Shown in pieces: positions 8,392-18,698 of a stretch of DNA of 64,000 bases. A program made the position numbers and the translations under genes. Under the pieces are notes generated by a model, which worked only from the letters and a program-made list of their open reading frames with translations, made no database searches and was not told where the DNA came from. Numbering within the stretch: position 1 is the first letter of the stretch; every line of letters starts with the position of its first letter. Origin of the DNA: Rugosibacter aromaticivorans. Lineage in GTDB: Bacteria > Pseudomonadota > Gammaproteobacteria > Burkholderiales > Rhodocyclaceae. The stretch lies in contig NZ_CP010554.1 in assembly GCF_000934545.1 (NCBI RefSeq), positions 1,240,001 through 1,304,000 on the forward strand, given 5' to 3'.

Positions 8392-9207
8392 ATGAGTAGT
8401 GAAATAAAACCCGAGCAGTCCCGTGAGCTTTTGCAAGCGCTGCATATTCTTACCCGTGATGGAAAGCTGAATCAGGACAGCCGCCGCAAGCTCAAGCAAA
8501 TCTATCACCTGGTCCATTTCATCGAACCGCTGTTGGTTGAAGTCATGCGCGAGGGTGGCGATGTGACGCTGGCTGATCACGGTGCTGGCAAGTCTTATCT
8601 TGGTTTTATTTTGTACGATTTATTTTTTAAATCGCGTGACAAAGGCACGCTCTACGGTATTGAGCGACGTGCCGAGCTGGTGGCCCAATCAGAGGCCCTG
8701 GCACTGCGACTGGCTTTTTCGCGCATGGCATTTCTTAATCTGTCAGTTGAAGCGTCAGTGACTTCACCTGCTTTGCCTAGTCGCATTGACATCGTGACCG
8801 CGCTACACGCGTGTGACACGGCAACGGATGATGCAATTCGCTTTGCCTTGCACAAGGAAGCGCAGTTCATTGTGTTAGTGCCTTGCTGCCAGGCGGAGGT
8901 GGCTGCTGTTTTGCGGCAGAACAAAAATGTGTCATTTGCAAAAACACCGCTGTCTGAAATCTGGCGGCATCCGGTTCACACGCGTGAATTCGGCAGCCAG
9001 CTGACGAATGTGCTGCGTTGTCTGCTGCTCGAATCCCACGGGTATGAACTGACGGTGACCGAGCTGGTGGGCTGGGAGCATTCGATGAAAAACGAGCTCA
9101 TCATCGCCCGTCGCGGGAGTGTCCCGCGCGGTAACGCGCGGCAGCGCATCGGGCAGATATTGCATGAGTTGAATCTGGACGAACTGTCAGACCGTTTTGC
9201 TTACTGA
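8392..9207 (+). CDS. SAM-dependent methyltransferase (Methyltransf_32-like)
   Basis: A 271-residue protein. VTLADHGAGKSYLGFILYDL is the glycine-rich SAM-binding loop, LYGIERRAELV the acidic beta2 end, and IDIVTALHACDTATDDAIRFAL with VPCCQAE the motif IV region shared by the Methyltransf_32 family, which includes proteins annotated as possible rRNA or tRNA methylases. Substrate unknown. The last codons overlap the start of pabB-pabC by 11 bases, so the two genes form a translational unit. ATG 8392 has GGTGG-like sequence upstream. Confidence 0.8.
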   Translation: MSSEIKPEQSRELLQALHILTRDGKLNQDSRRKLKQIYHLVHFIEPLLVEVMREGGDVTLADHGAGKSYLGFILYDLFFKSRDKGTLYGIERRAELVAQSEALALRLAFSRMAFLNLSVEASVTSPALPSRIDIVTALHACDTATDDAIRFALHKEAQFIVLVPCCQAEVAAVLRQNKNVSFAKTPLSEIWRHPVHTREFGSQLTNVLRCLLLESHGYELTVTELVGWEHSMKNELIIARRGSVPRGNARQRIGQILHELNLDELSDRFAY

Positions 9208-11101
9208 ATCGCACCCCCCAGCTTTGAATCTGACCGCAGGGAATGCAGAGCCGTTTCTGGACAGCGCTGAATGCTTTGCACTGCTCGACGATAATGGAGC
9301 GAGTGCGGAGTTGCCGCGCTCGCGCCTATACACGGGGCACGTCACGACGCTGCGCTGTGCCAACGCTGCAAAATTTTCTGCGCTGCTGGAAGAAATGCAG
9401 CGGCTGCAAGGACAGGGGCTGCATGCCGTCGGGCTGTTCACGTATGAGCTGGGTGCCGCTTTGCAGGGCATTGCGCTGCCGCCAGGACATGAACTGGCGC
9501 AAATTCTTCTGTTCCGGAACTGCCGGCATTTGTCAGCCGCCGAGGTTGACGCGTGGCTTGACCAGCGCGCGGGCGCGGCTGGCGATGCCATCGCGGGGGT
9601 GACCGGACTCACGCCCAGCGTGAGCGAAGCCGAGTTCACGGAAGCTATTGCGCGGATTCATCGCTACATCGAAACGGGCGACACTTATCAGGTCAATTAC
9701 ACCTATCGCTTGCGCTTCGAAGTGTATGGCGCGCTGATTGCGTTGTACCGGCGCTTGCGGGTGCGCCAGCCGGTGCCTTTTGGCGCGCTGATTGCGCTGG
9801 CCGATGGCCGCGCGGTGCTGTCATTTTCTCCCGAACTGGCTGTGCGGCACAACGCTGGCCGCTTGAGCGCGCTGCCGATGAAGGGCACGGCAGCGGCAGC
9901 GGACGACCCGGGCGAAAATGCCGCGCGCGCTGCCGCGCTGTCCGCCGATCCGAAGAACCGCGCTGAAAACCTGATGATCGTCGATCTGCTGCGCAATGAT
10001 TTCGGTCGTATCGCCCGGCTCGGCTCGGTGTGCGTGCCGGAACTTTTCAGCGTCGCGCGCTACGGCCAGGTGTTGCAGATGACATCGACAGTTGAGGCCG
10101 ATGTTGAACCCACGCTGACCCTGACGCATGTGCTGGCCGCTTTATTACCTGCGGGCTCGGTTACCGGTGCGCCAAAACGCCGCACGCTGGAAATCATCAG
10201 TGAATTGGAAACAGCGCCGCGGAGTTACTACACGGGCGCCATCGGTTGGTTTGATGCGCCGCAGAAGGGCCGCACGCTGGGCGATTTTTGTCTGTCGGTG
10301 CCCATCCGCACGCTTTTGCTCGCTGCGCCTGATGCCGGAGAACGGCACGCCGGTGAAATGGGTGTTGGGGCGGGCATCGTGCATGACAGTACGGCTGCAG
10401 CCGAGTTTCGCGAATGCGGGTTGAAGGCGGGTTTTTTGACCGGCCTGGGTCATGAGTTCGAGCTGTTTGAAACGATGTGCGCAACACAGGCTGCTGGTTG
10501 CCGCTTGCTTGAACCGCATCTGCAGCGGCTCGCGGCCTCGGCCCGTTATTTTGGTTTTCGCTACGACGAAGCCAGCCTGCGCGAAAAGCTCGCGGCAGCC
10601 TGCGCGCAGTTGCCGCCGCAGTCCCCGCATCGCCTGCGCCTGGCGCTCGACCACGCGGGCACGGTGCGTCTGGAGTGCGCGCCGCTGGGCGCCCTGAACA
10701 CACCGGTCACCCTGCTCCTGGCGCAGGAGCCAGTCCGCATCGAGCCGCTATTTTTGCGCCACAAGACCACCCATCGGGCGCGCTATGATGCTGCATGGCA
10801 TGCGGCCGAAGCGGCTGGCGCGTTCGATGTGCTGTTCTGCAATGACCGCGGCGAAGTTACCGAAGGCGCACGCAGCACGTTATTCGTCAAACTTTCCGGT
10901 CGTTGGCACACGCCACCGCTTGCCAGCGGCCTGCTGCCCGGCGTGATGCGGCGTGTAATCCTCGACGATCCGGCGTGGGCGGCGACGGAGAGGCCGCTAA
11001 CGCTGGATGATCTGCGCGCGGCCGAGGAGGTAATCGTCTGCAATGCCTTACGCGGCGTGCTTCCGGCGCTGATTGACTGGCAGGGCCGGGCCGATTTGTA
11101 A
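9197..11101 (+). CDS. pabB-pabC: aminodeoxychorismate synthase component I fused to aminodeoxychorismate lyase
   Basis: A 634-residue bifunctional folate-pathway enzyme. Residues about 1-405 are PabB: chorismate-binding motifs LPMKGTAAA (Lys as in PabB), VDLLRNDFGRIARLGSV and AGSVTGAPKRRTLEII, and GEMGVGAGIVHDS. From about residue 410 a class-IV aminotransferase domain follows (ELFETMCATQ), with the likely PLP lysine in FLRHKTTHRARYDAAW and CNDRGEVTEGARSTLFV after it. Together they turn chorismate plus ammonia into 4-aminobenzoate; the glutaminase PabA is not in this window. The first possible start is a TTG inside the methyltransferase gene and no in-frame ATG lies near the N-terminus, so the exact start is uncertain. 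Confidence 0.9.
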   Translation: MLTESHPPALNLTAGNAEPFLDSAECFALLDDNGASAELPRSRLYTGHVTTLRCANAAKFSALLEEMQRLQGQGLHAVGLFTYELGAALQGIALPPGHELAQILLFRNCRHLSAAEVDAWLDQRAGAAGDAIAGVTGLTPSVSEAEFTEAIARIHRYIETGDTYQVNYTYRLRFEVYGALIALYRRLRVRQPVPFGALIALADGRAVLSFSPELAVRHNAGRLSALPMKGTAAAADDPGENAARAAALSADPKNRAENLMIVDLLRNDFGRIARLGSVCVPELFSVARYGQVLQMTSTVEADVEPTLTLTHVLAALLPAGSVTGAPKRRTLEIISELETAPRSYYTGAIGWFDAPQKGRTLGDFCLSVPIRTLLLAAPDAGERHAGEMGVGAGIVHDSTAAAEFRECGLKAGFLTGLGHEFELFETMCATQAAGCRLLEPHLQRLAASARYFGFRYDEASLREKLAAACAQLPPQSPHRLRLALDHAGTVRLECAPLGALNTPVTLLLAQEPVRIEPLFLRHKTTHRARYDAAWHAAEAAGAFDVLFCNDRGEVTEGARSTLFVKLSGRWHTPPLASGLLPGVMRRVILDDPAWAATERPLTLDDLRAAEEVIVCNALRGVLPALIDWQGRADL

Positions 11102-11188
11102 CACGCGCATGCCTGGTGTCGTCGAATATTCAGATGCCTGTTGAACAGCCCGAAAATCCGGATAGCTGAAAAAAATTAACTGTTTCGA

Positions 11189-13027
11189 TTAGTCGCGCTG
11201 GTCTGCAAGAGCGAGCTCGAACAAGTCGCGCTTCAGCGTCAGTTGCTGCGGCATACGGCTTTTCAGCTTGTCAAACCATTCGGCATGCAGTTTGAGTTCT
11301 TCGCGCCAGGCGGCAGTATCGATTGCGGCAAGTTGCTCGAACCCTGTTTTTGAAACATTGTCATTGCCGCTCCAGTCAAGGTCTTCGAAGCGGGGAACCC
11401 AGCCCAGTGCCGTTTGTTTTGCATCGGCGCGCCCGTTGCACCGCTCGACAATCCATTTCAGTACGCGCATGTTTTCGCCAAAACCAGGCCACATGAAGTT
11501 GCCTGCCGCATCCTGGCGGAACCAGTTGACCGTAAAAATGCGTGGCGTGTGCTCGATCTGGTGGCCGATCTTTAGCCAGTGATTGAAATAATCGCCCATG
11601 TGATAACCGCAGAAGGGCAGCATGGCGAAGGGGTCGCGGCGTACGACGCCTTGCGCACCTGTCGCCGCTGCTGTGGTTTCCGAGCCCAGCGTGGCCGCCA
11701 TATAGACACCATAGTTCCAGTTGAAGGCTTCGAAGACCAGCGGTACGGTGGTGGCGCGGCGACCACCGAAGATGAAGGCCGAGATGGGCACGCCCGCAGG
11801 GTTTTCCCAGTCCGGGTCGATCGATGGACACTGTGCGGCCGGTGCGGTGAAGCGCGAATTGGGGTGTGCGGCCTTGCGCCCGGCCTTGCCGTCTGCGGGC
11901 GTCCAGTCCTTGCCCTGCCAGTCGATCAGATGCGCGGGCGGTTCTTTGCTCATGCCTTCCCACCACACATCGCCGTCATCGGTGAGCGCGACATTGGTGA
12001 AAATGATGTTTTCCTTCAGCGTTGCCATGGCATTGAAGTTGGTCTTTTCCGAGGTGCCGGGGGCGACACCGAAAAAACCGGATTCGGGATTGATGGCGTA
12101 AAGCCGCCCATCCTTGCCCGGCTTGATCCAGGCAATGTCGTCGCCCACGGTTGTCACCTTCCAGCCGCCGAGACTCTGGGGTGGAATCAGCATGGCGAAA
12201 TTCGTCTTGCCGCAGGCCGAGGGGAAGGCGGCGGCAACGTAGGATTTCTCCCCTTGTGGCGACTCAACGCCAAGAATCAGCATGTGCTCGGCGAGCCAGC
12301 CTTCGTCACGCGCCATGGTCGAAGCGATGCGCAACGCAAAACATTTCTTGCCCAGCAGCGCATTGCCGCCGTAACCGGAGCCGAAGGACCAGATTTCGCG
12401 TGTTTCGGGAAAGTGGCAGATGTATTTGGTCTTGTTGCACGGCCATTTCACATCCTTTTCGCCCGCTGCGAGCGGGTGGCCGACACTGTGCAAACAGGGC
12501 ACGAATTCGCCGTCTGTGCCCAGTTGATCGATCACCGCGCGGCCCATGCGGGTCATGATGCGCATGTTCACCACAACATAGGGACTGTCGGAAAGTTCGA
12601 TGCCGATATGGGCGATGGGTGAACCAATGGGGCCCATCGAGAACGGAATCACATACATCGCACGGCCGCGCATGCAGCCTTTGAACAGGCCGCGCAGCGT
12701 CGCCTTCATTTTTGCCGGGTCTTCCCAGTTGTTGTTGGGACCGGCATCTTCCGGGTCGGTGGTGCAGACGTAGGTGCGGTCTTCGACGCGCGCGACGTCG
12801 GAAGGGTCGGATAGCGCAAGGTAAGAGTTCGGACGTTTGACAGGGTTGAGTTGCTTCATGCTGCCAGTGGCGACCATCTGCGCAAAAAGGGTGTCGGCTT
12901 CTTCTTGTGATCCATCACACCACATAACCCGATCAGGTTCAGTCAGCGCGGCGACTTCAGCAATCCACTGAATGAGTCTGGTGTGCTTAATGTAGCCAGG
13001 GGCATCGGCCAAAGGTGATTTTTTCAT
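11189..13027 (-). CDS. pckG: phosphoenolpyruvate carboxykinase (GTP)
   Basis: A 612-residue GTP-type PEPCK, a normal length. The P-loop region [13 protein letters not shown] contains the hyperreactive active-site Cys of GTP-dependent enzymes; [31 protein letters not shown] follows, and [18 protein letters not shown] and [23 protein letters not shown] complete the nucleotide and substrate sites. It interconverts oxaloacetate and PEP, so it feeds gluconeogenesis while the PEP carboxylase at 15744 runs the reverse carbon flow. ATG 13027 matches the usual N-terminus; a TTG at 13045 would add six residues. Alone in its transcription unit. Confidence 0.95.
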   Translation of the reverse strand: MKKSPLADAPGYIKHTRLIQWIAEVAALTEPDRVMWCDGSQEEADTLFAQMVATGSMKQLNPVKRPNSYLALSDPSDVARVEDRTYVCTTDPEDAGPNNNWEDPAKMKATLRGLFKGCMRGRAMYVIPFSMGPIGSPIAHIGIELSDSPYVVVNMRIMTRMGRAVIDQLGTDGEFVPCLHSVGHPLAAGEKDVKWPCNKTKYICHFPETREIWSFGSGYGGNALLGKKCFALRIASTMARDEGWLAEHMLILGVESPQGEKSYVAAAFPSACGKTNFAMLIPPQSLGGWKVTTVGDDIAWIKPGKDGRLYAINPESGFFGVAPGTSEKTNFNAMATLKENIIFTNVALTDDGDVWWEGMSKEPPAHLIDWQGKDWTPADGKAGRKAAHPNSRFTAPAAQCPSIDPDWENPAGVPISAFIFGGRRATTVPLVFEAFNWNYGVYMAATLGSETTAAATGAQGVVRRDPFAMLPFCGYHMGDYFNHWLKIGHQIEHTPRIFTVNWFRQDAAGNFMWPGFGENMRVLKWIVERCNGRADAKQTALGWVPRFEDLDWSGNDNVSKTGFEQLAAIDTAAWREELKLHAEWFDKLKSRMPQQLTLKRDLFELALADQRD

Positions 13028-13083
13028 GAGGCAAGGGATCTCCAAGGATTAAATCGTCAATTCGTTATCATGTTAATCCACGT

Positions 13084-13107
13084 TAACTTACTAACTTATT
13101 AACTTAT
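13084..13107 (-). repeat. three tandem 8-bp repeats upstream of pckG
   Basis: TAACTTAC, TAACTTAT and TAACTTAT follow one another without gap, about 57 bases upstream of the pckG start. They are AT-rich in a GC-richer setting. They could be a regulator site or just a slippage product. Confidence 0.6.
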
Positions 13108-13386
13108 GAACGCTCCGCTTGGCACCGCAAGGCTAAGTGATCAGGGGGGTAGGGATCACCAGCTTTCGGTTGGCCGCGTCGCGATAGTGGCGTTGCGGAT
13201 GCTGCGTTGGTGCGGGGTGAGCACCAGGTTGCTAGCATGCGGAAATGGTTATTTCCCCACTATATCATGATGCGTCATCGATGGTCATCCGATAATCACT
13301 TGATAGTTGAAGATGGATCGATTCTCGTTAGAAGTTACACAACCTACAGAAGCATACACAATACGACTGGTTATTCACCTTTGCCA

Positions 13387-13412
13387 AAAAGTCGGCGCTG
13401 GTGACACGGCAG
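13387..13412 (+). repeat. 26-bp dispersed repeat, copy 3
   Basis: AAAAGTCGGCGCTGG followed by TGACACGGCAG. It ends about 41 bases upstream of the patatin start codon, in the same direction as that gene. Confidence 0.85.
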
Positions 13413-13453
13413 TAGAATGAGATTTTGGACATGCCTCGCGTGACAAACGAAAG

Positions 13454-14641
13454 ATGACCAAGCGGCCTCAGATTGCATTAATTCTTACCGGTGGTGGTGC
13501 GCGGGCGGCATATCAGGTCGGTGTGCTCAAGGCGGTGCGTGAACTGTTACCCGAGCCGCGACGTAATCCGTTTCAGATACTTTGTGGTACTTCGGCTGGT
13601 GCGATCAATGCCGCAACGATGGCGACATGGGCCGAGAATTTTGGTGCCGGGGTCGATCATCTGTGTCATGTGTGGGAAAATTTCCATGCCCATCAGGTGT
13701 ATCGCACGGATGTTCTGGGGGTGGCGAGCTCAGGTGCGCGCTGGCTGGCTGCGCTGATGTTTGGTTGGGTGACGCACCGTGCTCCGCGCTCATTACTCGA
13801 TAACTCGCCCTTGCGTCAATTGTTAACCGATAGCTTGGACTTTAATCGGATTGAGCGGGCTATTGAAAGCCAGGCGTTACATTCGGTGAGTATTACTTGT
13901 TCTGGTTATTCGAGCGGGCAGAGTGTGACGTTTTTTCAAGGGCGCGCTGATCTTGAGCCTTGGCAGCGAAGCCAGCGGGTAGGGGCGCATGTCAGGCTGA
14001 ACTTGGATCATCTGATGGCATCGAGTGCGATTCCCTTTGTTTTCCCCGCCGTGAAGATCAATCGCGAATGGTTTGGCGATGGATCGATGCGACAAACAGC
14101 CCCTATTTCTCCGGCCATCCACCTGGGTGCGGACAAAGTGCTGGCGATCGGTGCGGGCCGCCTGCATGAGGAGCATGTGCGTCCACGCATCGCGACCTAT
14201 CCTTCGCTGGCACAGATCGCCGGCCATGTGTTGTCCAGTATTTTTCTGGATAGTCTGTCTGTTGACCTTGAACGGCTGATTCGAATAAATCATACGATCT
14301 CACTGATACCCGAAGCGATACGTCACCAGCAAGGAACAACACTGCGCCCGATAGAGGTGCTCGTGATTTCGCCTTCTGAGCGTCCTGACCATCTTGCAGC
14401 GCGGTATGCCTGGGCTTTACCTTGGCCAGTGCGGATGTTGTTGCGAGGTATTGGGGCCATGAATCGCAATGGCGGGGCGCTGATTAGTTATTTGCTCTTT
14501 GAACGAGCGTACACTCGCGCCTTGATCGATCTTGGATACCACGACACGCTGATGCAACGCGAAAAAATTATAAAATTTCTAGACACCGACGGTGGGCAAG
14601 AGAATGACGAAGCACAAGAAAAAGAGCAAGATTCCGCTTGA
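13454..14641 (+). CDS. patatin-like phospholipase
   Basis: A 395-residue serine lipase of the patatin/RssA type. The oxyanion loop is LTGGGARAAYQVGVL (residues about 11-25), the nucleophile elbow CGTSAGAIN has Ser47, and the catalytic Asp is in FGDGSMRQTAPISPAIHLGA. The Ser-Asp dyad is therefore complete. No signal peptide is seen, so it is probably cytoplasmic or membrane-peripheral. The C-terminal 30 residues are charged and low in complexity (DGGQENDEAQEKEQD). Likely cleaves acyl chains from phospholipids; physiological role unknown. Confidence 0.88.
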   Translation: MTKRPQIALILTGGGARAAYQVGVLKAVRELLPEPRRNPFQILCGTSAGAINAATMATWAENFGAGVDHLCHVWENFHAHQVYRTDVLGVASSGARWLAALMFGWVTHRAPRSLLDNSPLRQLLTDSLDFNRIERAIESQALHSVSITCSGYSSGQSVTFFQGRADLEPWQRSQRVGAHVRLNLDHLMASSAIPFVFPAVKINREWFGDGSMRQTAPISPAIHLGADKVLAIGAGRLHEEHVRPRIATYPSLAQIAGHVLSSIFLDSLSVDLERLIRINHTISLIPEAIRHQQGTTLRPIEVLVISPSERPDHLAARYAWALPWPVRMLLRGIGAMNRNGGALISYLLFERAYTRALIDLGYHDTLMQREKIIKFLDTDGGQENDEAQEKEQDSA

Positions 14642-14721
14642 AATTTCAGGTCTAACCGATTAAATCAAATGAAGATTGGTGTTAGTATCAAGCCATGAGC
14701 ACTCGGTAAAGGGTACCGTTA

Positions 14722-15699
14722 ATGAAAAAAATGCTTCTCATGCTGCTGGCAACCGCTGTTGTTAGTATGGGCGTCACGCCCATGGTTGCGCAAGCAGCAT
14801 ACAAAAAGAAACTCGTGCACGTCACCCTGCATGGCAAGCAAGCCGTCCATGTCAAGCAGAAGAAACGTGTGAGGCATGCAAAGGCTGTCAGGGCGGTTCG
14901 ACAGAGACGGCTGTCTTCGAGTGTCACCGATAGCCCGCAGAGCCTTGCCTTGCAATCGACTGCGGTGCTGGTGCAGGATCAGAGTACCGGGGCAGTGTTG
15001 TACGAAAAAAACGCGAATGCGGTATTACCCATTGCATCGATTACCAAGTTGATGACGGCCATGGTGGCCTTGGATGCCAAGCCGGACCTTAAAGAAACCC
15101 TGACTATTGGCGAAGAAGACGTGGATACGCTCAAAGGTACCCATTCGCGTCTGAGCGTGGGTACTCAGTTATCGCGAGAAGAAATGTTACGCCTGGCACT
15201 CATGTCTTCAGAGAATCGTGCGGCTTCTGCCCTGTCGCGTCATTATCCGGGTGGTCAAAAAACGTTTGTCGCAGCGATGAACACCAAGGCAAGAGCACTG
15301 GGGCTCGCTGATACGCATTTTTTTGATCCGACCGGACTCACCCCAACGAATGTCTCCAGCCCGCGAGATTTAGCCAAAATGGTTGATGCGGCGCACCAGT
15401 ATCCGTTGATCCGTGAATTCACGACCACCGTGGGAGAAGAAGTGAATGTCGCAGGGCGATCGCAACAGTTTCGCAATACCAATGCACTGGTTAAAAGTCC
15501 GGCATGGGACATCGGGTTGTCAAAAACCGGATATATCAGCGAAGCGGGCCGCTGTTTGGTGATGCAGGCCTGGATCAACAGTAAACCGGTCATCATCGTT
15601 CTGCTCGATTCCGTAGGAAAAATGACTCGCTTTGGCGATGCTAACCGCATCAAGCGCTGGGTTGAAGCCGCAGCGGCGCCACGCTTGCCGACGAGTTGA
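14722..15699 (+). CDS. pbpG: D-alanyl-D-alanine endopeptidase, PBP7 type (peptidase S11)
   Basis: A 325-residue low-molecular-weight penicillin-binding protein with an N-terminal signal peptide ending near VAQA (about residue 27). All three active-site motifs are present: SITK (about residue 112), SEN (about 170) and KTG in LSKTGYISEAGRCLVM. A Lys/Arg/His-rich stretch after the signal peptide (KKKLVHVTLHGKQAVHVKQK) may bind the negatively charged wall. It should trim peptide cross-links in the periplasm. The length without a C-terminal anchor matches PbpG rather than DacA. A hairpin with a T-run follows the gene. Confidence 0.9.
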   Translation: MKKMLLMLLATAVVSMGVTPMVAQAAYKKKLVHVTLHGKQAVHVKQKKRVRHAKAVRAVRQRRLSSSVTDSPQSLALQSTAVLVQDQSTGAVLYEKNANAVLPIASITKLMTAMVALDAKPDLKETLTIGEEDVDTLKGTHSRLSVGTQLSREEMLRLALMSSENRAASALSRHYPGGQKTFVAAMNTKARALGLADTHFFDPTGLTPTNVSSPRDLAKMVDAAHQYPLIREFTTTVGEEVNVAGRSQQFRNTNALVKSPAWDIGLSKTGYISEAGRCLVMQAWINSKPVIIVLLDSVGKMTRFGDANRIKRWVEAAAAPRLPTS

Positions 15700-15711
15700 T
15701 TCATCATGCAA

Positions 15712-15745
15712 ACAACGCGTTTGACACGTTTCGTCGTTGTTTTTT
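15712..15745 (+). terminator. rho-independent terminator after pbpG
   Basis: ACAACG at 15712 pairs with CGTTGT ending at 15740, with a further inner CGT/ACG pairing, and a run of six T follows. It lies in the 44-base gap between the convergent pbpG and ppc genes. Confidence 0.6.
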
Positions 15746-18509
15746 AGCCGCTGTTGCGTAATCCGGCAGCGATGCCGTTGATGCTGAGGTGGATGCCGCG
15801 TTGCACTTTTTCATCGGTAGTACCGGCGCGAAAACGGCGCAGCAGCTCGACTTGCAGATGGTTGAGTGGGTCGATGTATGGAAAGCGGTTGCGAATAGAT
15901 CGTTTTAATGGCGGGTTGCTGTCAAGCAATTCGTTTGTCTGCGTAATTTCAAGTAACGCATCAATGGCCGCCTGCCTCTCGGCTTTCAGGCGCGGGAAAA
16001 TGGCGCGGCGCAATGCCTCGTCGCTAACCAATTCCGAATAGCGCTCTGCAATGGCAATATCGCTTTTTGCCAGAACCATATCCATGTTGGAAAGCAGCGT
16101 GCGAAAGAATCCCCATTCCCGATTCATGCGGCAAAGCAGTTGCATGCCGACTTCGCCTCGTGTGGCTTTCCATTTTGCCACGGCAGTACCGAAGCCAAAC
16201 CAGCCCGGCAGCATGAGACGACATTGCGCCCAGGAAAAGACCCACGGAATCGCCCGTAAATCTTCGATCGCGGTGCTGTGCTTGCGTGAGGCGGGACGGC
16301 TGCCAATGTTAAGAGAAGCAATTTCGGCAATGACAGTGGACTCCCAAAAATACTGCTCAAAGCCGGGTGTGTCGTAAACCAATGACCGATAGGCGCTAAA
16401 GGCGCTGGCTGAGAGGGTTTCCATGGCGGCAAGAAATTCTGGCGGCGGGTTATCAAACACCCGTGGCAGCAACGTGGCTTCAAGCGTGGCGGCAGCAAGA
16501 ATTTCCAGATTACGGTGACCGAGTTCCGGGTTGGCGTATTTTGAGGCAATGACTTCGCCTTGCTCGGTAATGCGTATTTGTCCTTGTACTGCGCCTTGCG
16601 GCTGGGCGAGAATCGCCTGATAGCTGGGCCCGCCGCCACGGCCTACCGAGCCACCCCGCCCGTGAAACAGGCGCAGGCGAACACCGTGGCGGGCGAAAAT
16701 AGCGGTGAGGGCAATCTCGCTGCGATATAACGCCCAGCCAGAGGTCAAAAAGCCGCCATCCTTGTTACTGTCCGAATAACCCAGCATGATTTCCTGCCAG
16801 CTTCCACGGCTGTCCAGCAGCTGTTTGTAAAGTGGCAAGGATAATAATTGATCCATCACTTCCGCTGCGTTTTCAAGGTCGCTAATCGTTTCGAACAGCG
16901 GCACGATATTCACATCCAGCGCATGGTCAAGTGGCCGTAACAACCCGGCTTCTTTAAGTAGCACAGCCACTTCAAGCATATCGGATACGCTGCTGGCCTT
17001 GGAAATAATGACGTTCTCGATCGACGCTCGACCATAGCGCTGATGAATCTGGCCGGCAGTATGAAAGATGGCCAGTTCGCTTTGTGTCTCGGTCGAGTAA
17101 GTCACAGAAGGCGCGGTAAGCGGCCGGGGCGTGGCGAGTTCGTCAAGCAATAGTTTGATGCGAGCGGCTTCATCGAGCGCGAGATAGTCGGTGCCAGGGC
17201 AGGCGATAGCAAGTAGCTCCGCTACGGTGCGGGCGTGTACCTCGGAATTTTGGCGCAGATCAAGGGGCGCCAAGTGAAAGCCAAAAATGGCAATGCTACG
17301 GCGAAGATGGCGCAAACGACCACGGGCGAGCAGGGTTGACTTGTGGTTTATTAACGAGCCATGCAGAACATCCAGATCTGCAGCGAACTCAGCGGCATTG
17401 GCATAAGGCTCAGCGGTACCCACAGGATGGCGTGGTGCTTCGAGTTCATCTAGTTGCTGTGCGGTGGCGGCCAGGCGCGCATACATGCCGGCAATGGCGC
17501 GGCGGTACGGCTCGTCATCGCGATGCGGACTGTGATCGGGTGAGCGGGCTACCAGCGCTTTTAAGGCATCGGAAATATCAACCAGAGAGGCGGTGAGCGA
17601 CAGCTCAGCGCCCAGCCGATGGAGTTGTTCTAGTTGGTGGCTGAGGGCTTTGCGGCTTTGCGCGCGCACAGCCGCCAGTAATACGTCTGCGGTAACGAAG
17701 GGGTTGCCATCGCGGTCGCCACCGATCCACGAGCCGGGGTGTAAAAATGGTTTCAGTTCATCTTTTGTCCAGTGGGGCACGATGAGCGCAAGATGGTCTT
17801 CCAGCCGGTTATATAGCTGAGGTAGCTCGCGCAAGAATGTGGTGTCGTAAAACGTCAGCGCATTGGCAATTTCATCCGCGACTGAAAGCTTGACCCGGCG
17901 CAGCATGCGCGTCTGCCATAGCGTCAGCACAGCACGGCGAATGGCTTCTTCGTCTTCTTGCATTTCATCGGGGGTGAGCTCGTTGCGGTCGCGCGCATCA
18001 AGCAAGCGGGCGATTTCCCATTGGCAGTCGAGAATGCTTTTACGCTGAACTTCCGTCGGGTGTGCAGTGAGCACCGGGGAAACTTTTGCCTGCGCGAAAA
18101 AATCGGAAAAACCGTGGGCATCAATGCCGGCTTCTTGTGCGCGGGCAATCGCCATCTCCAGGCTGCCTTCGCGGGGTTTTGCGCCGGCCAATGCATGAGC
18201 GCGGGCACGGCGCAGGTGGTGCTGATCTTCTGCAATATTGGCGAGATGCGAAAAGTAGCTAAAGGCCCGGGCGACTTGGGTCGTGTGGTCGTTAGGCAAT
18301 GCGGCGAGCAGGGCTTCTAGCTGATCGCGTGCGGCCAGGTCGTCATGCCGGTGAAAACGTATCGCTAGCTGGCGAATGTGCTCAACTGTATCGAAGGCGT
18401 CATTGCCTTCCTGTTGACGCAGGGTATCGCCCAGGAGCCGGCCAAGAAAGCGGATATCTTCGCGTAAGGGTGCCTCTTTGTCTTCGGTAGAATGGTCGGC
18501 AGTGATCAT
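15744..18509 (-). CDS. ppc: phosphoenolpyruvate carboxylase
   Basis: A 921-residue enzyme of normal size that carboxylates PEP to oxaloacetate. Conserved parts are [15 protein letters not shown] (catalytic His, near residue 150), [21 protein letters not shown] and [16 protein letters not shown] (phosphate and bicarbonate binding), and the carboxy end [12 protein letters not shown]. The family usually ends in NTG; here it is NSG. I place the start at ATG 18509 ([14 protein letters not shown]); the open frame continues 53 codons further upstream but runs through a dispersed-repeat copy and has no family similarity. Divergent from hemC, an arrangement common in Betaproteobacteria. Confidence 0.95.
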   Translation of the reverse strand: MITADHSTEDKEAPLREDIRFLGRLLGDTLRQQEGNDAFDTVEHIRQLAIRFHRHDDLAARDQLEALLAALPNDHTTQVARAFSYFSHLANIAEDQHHLRRARAHALAGAKPREGSLEMAIARAQEAGIDAHGFSDFFAQAKVSPVLTAHPTEVQRKSILDCQWEIARLLDARDRNELTPDEMQEDEEAIRRAVLTLWQTRMLRRVKLSVADEIANALTFYDTTFLRELPQLYNRLEDHLALIVPHWTKDELKPFLHPGSWIGGDRDGNPFVTADVLLAAVRAQSRKALSHQLEQLHRLGAELSLTASLVDISDALKALVARSPDHSPHRDDEPYRRAIAGMYARLAATAQQLDELEAPRHPVGTAEPYANAAEFAADLDVLHGSLINHKSTLLARGRLRHLRRSIAIFGFHLAPLDLRQNSEVHARTVAELLAIACPGTDYLALDEAARIKLLLDELATPRPLTAPSVTYSTETQSELAIFHTAGQIHQRYGRASIENVIISKASSVSDMLEVAVLLKEAGLLRPLDHALDVNIVPLFETISDLENAAEVMDQLLSLPLYKQLLDSRGSWQEIMLGYSDSNKDGGFLTSGWALYRSEIALTAIFARHGVRLRLFHGRGGSVGRGGGPSYQAILAQPQGAVQGQIRITEQGEVIASKYANPELGHRNLEILAAATLEATLLPRVFDNPPPEFLAAMETLSASAFSAYRSLVYDTPGFEQYFWESTVIAEIASLNIGSRPASRKHSTAIEDLRAIPWVFSWAQCRLMLPGWFGFGTAVAKWKATRGEVGMQLLCRMNREWGFFRTLLSNMDMVLAKSDIAIAERYSELVSDEALRRAIFPRLKAERQAAIDALLEITQTNELLDSNPPLKRSIRNRFPYIDPLNHLQVELLRRFRAGTTDEKVQRGIHLSINGIAAGLRNSG

Positions 18510-18553
18510 GGGTTCATAGAAATTCAGTCGTGTTGTCGAGTTGTCGACGGGCA

Positions 18554-18579
18554 AAAAGTCGGCGTTGGTGAGACGGCGA
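18554..18579 (+). repeat. 26-bp dispersed repeat, copy 4
   Basis: AAAAGTCGGCGTTGG followed by TGAGACGGCGA. It lies between the divergent ppc and hemC genes, 45 bases upstream of the ppc start and 120 bases before hemC. Confidence 0.85.
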
Positions 18580-18698
18580 CAAGGTGACATGTTGGCATGG
18601 CTGAAAGCGCAAGCGATCAATCGGGCAATGATAAACTCATCGCATCCTTGTTTCCTTTCTTCGGCCATGAACTTTTTATACGTGCTTGATGCATTGCG

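Larger units (their letters stand above)
13028..13453. other. intergenic region between pckG and the patatin gene
   Basis: About 430 bases with no convincing gene. It holds three tandem TAACTTA-type octamers (13084-13107) upstream of pckG and a copy of the 26-bp repeat (13387) upstream of the lipase gene. A 65-codon open frame at 13207 has no recognisable features. Promoters for the two divergent genes must be here but I see no strong consensus. Confidence 0.5.

Noticed and set aside
13207..13404. 65-codon open frame upstream of the patatin gene
   Set aside because: No ribosome site, no known features, and it runs into the dispersed repeat.
18510..18668. N-terminal extension of ppc by 53 residues
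   Set aside because: PEP carboxylases start near [11 protein letters not shown]; the extension runs through the 26-bp repeat and lacks similarity.
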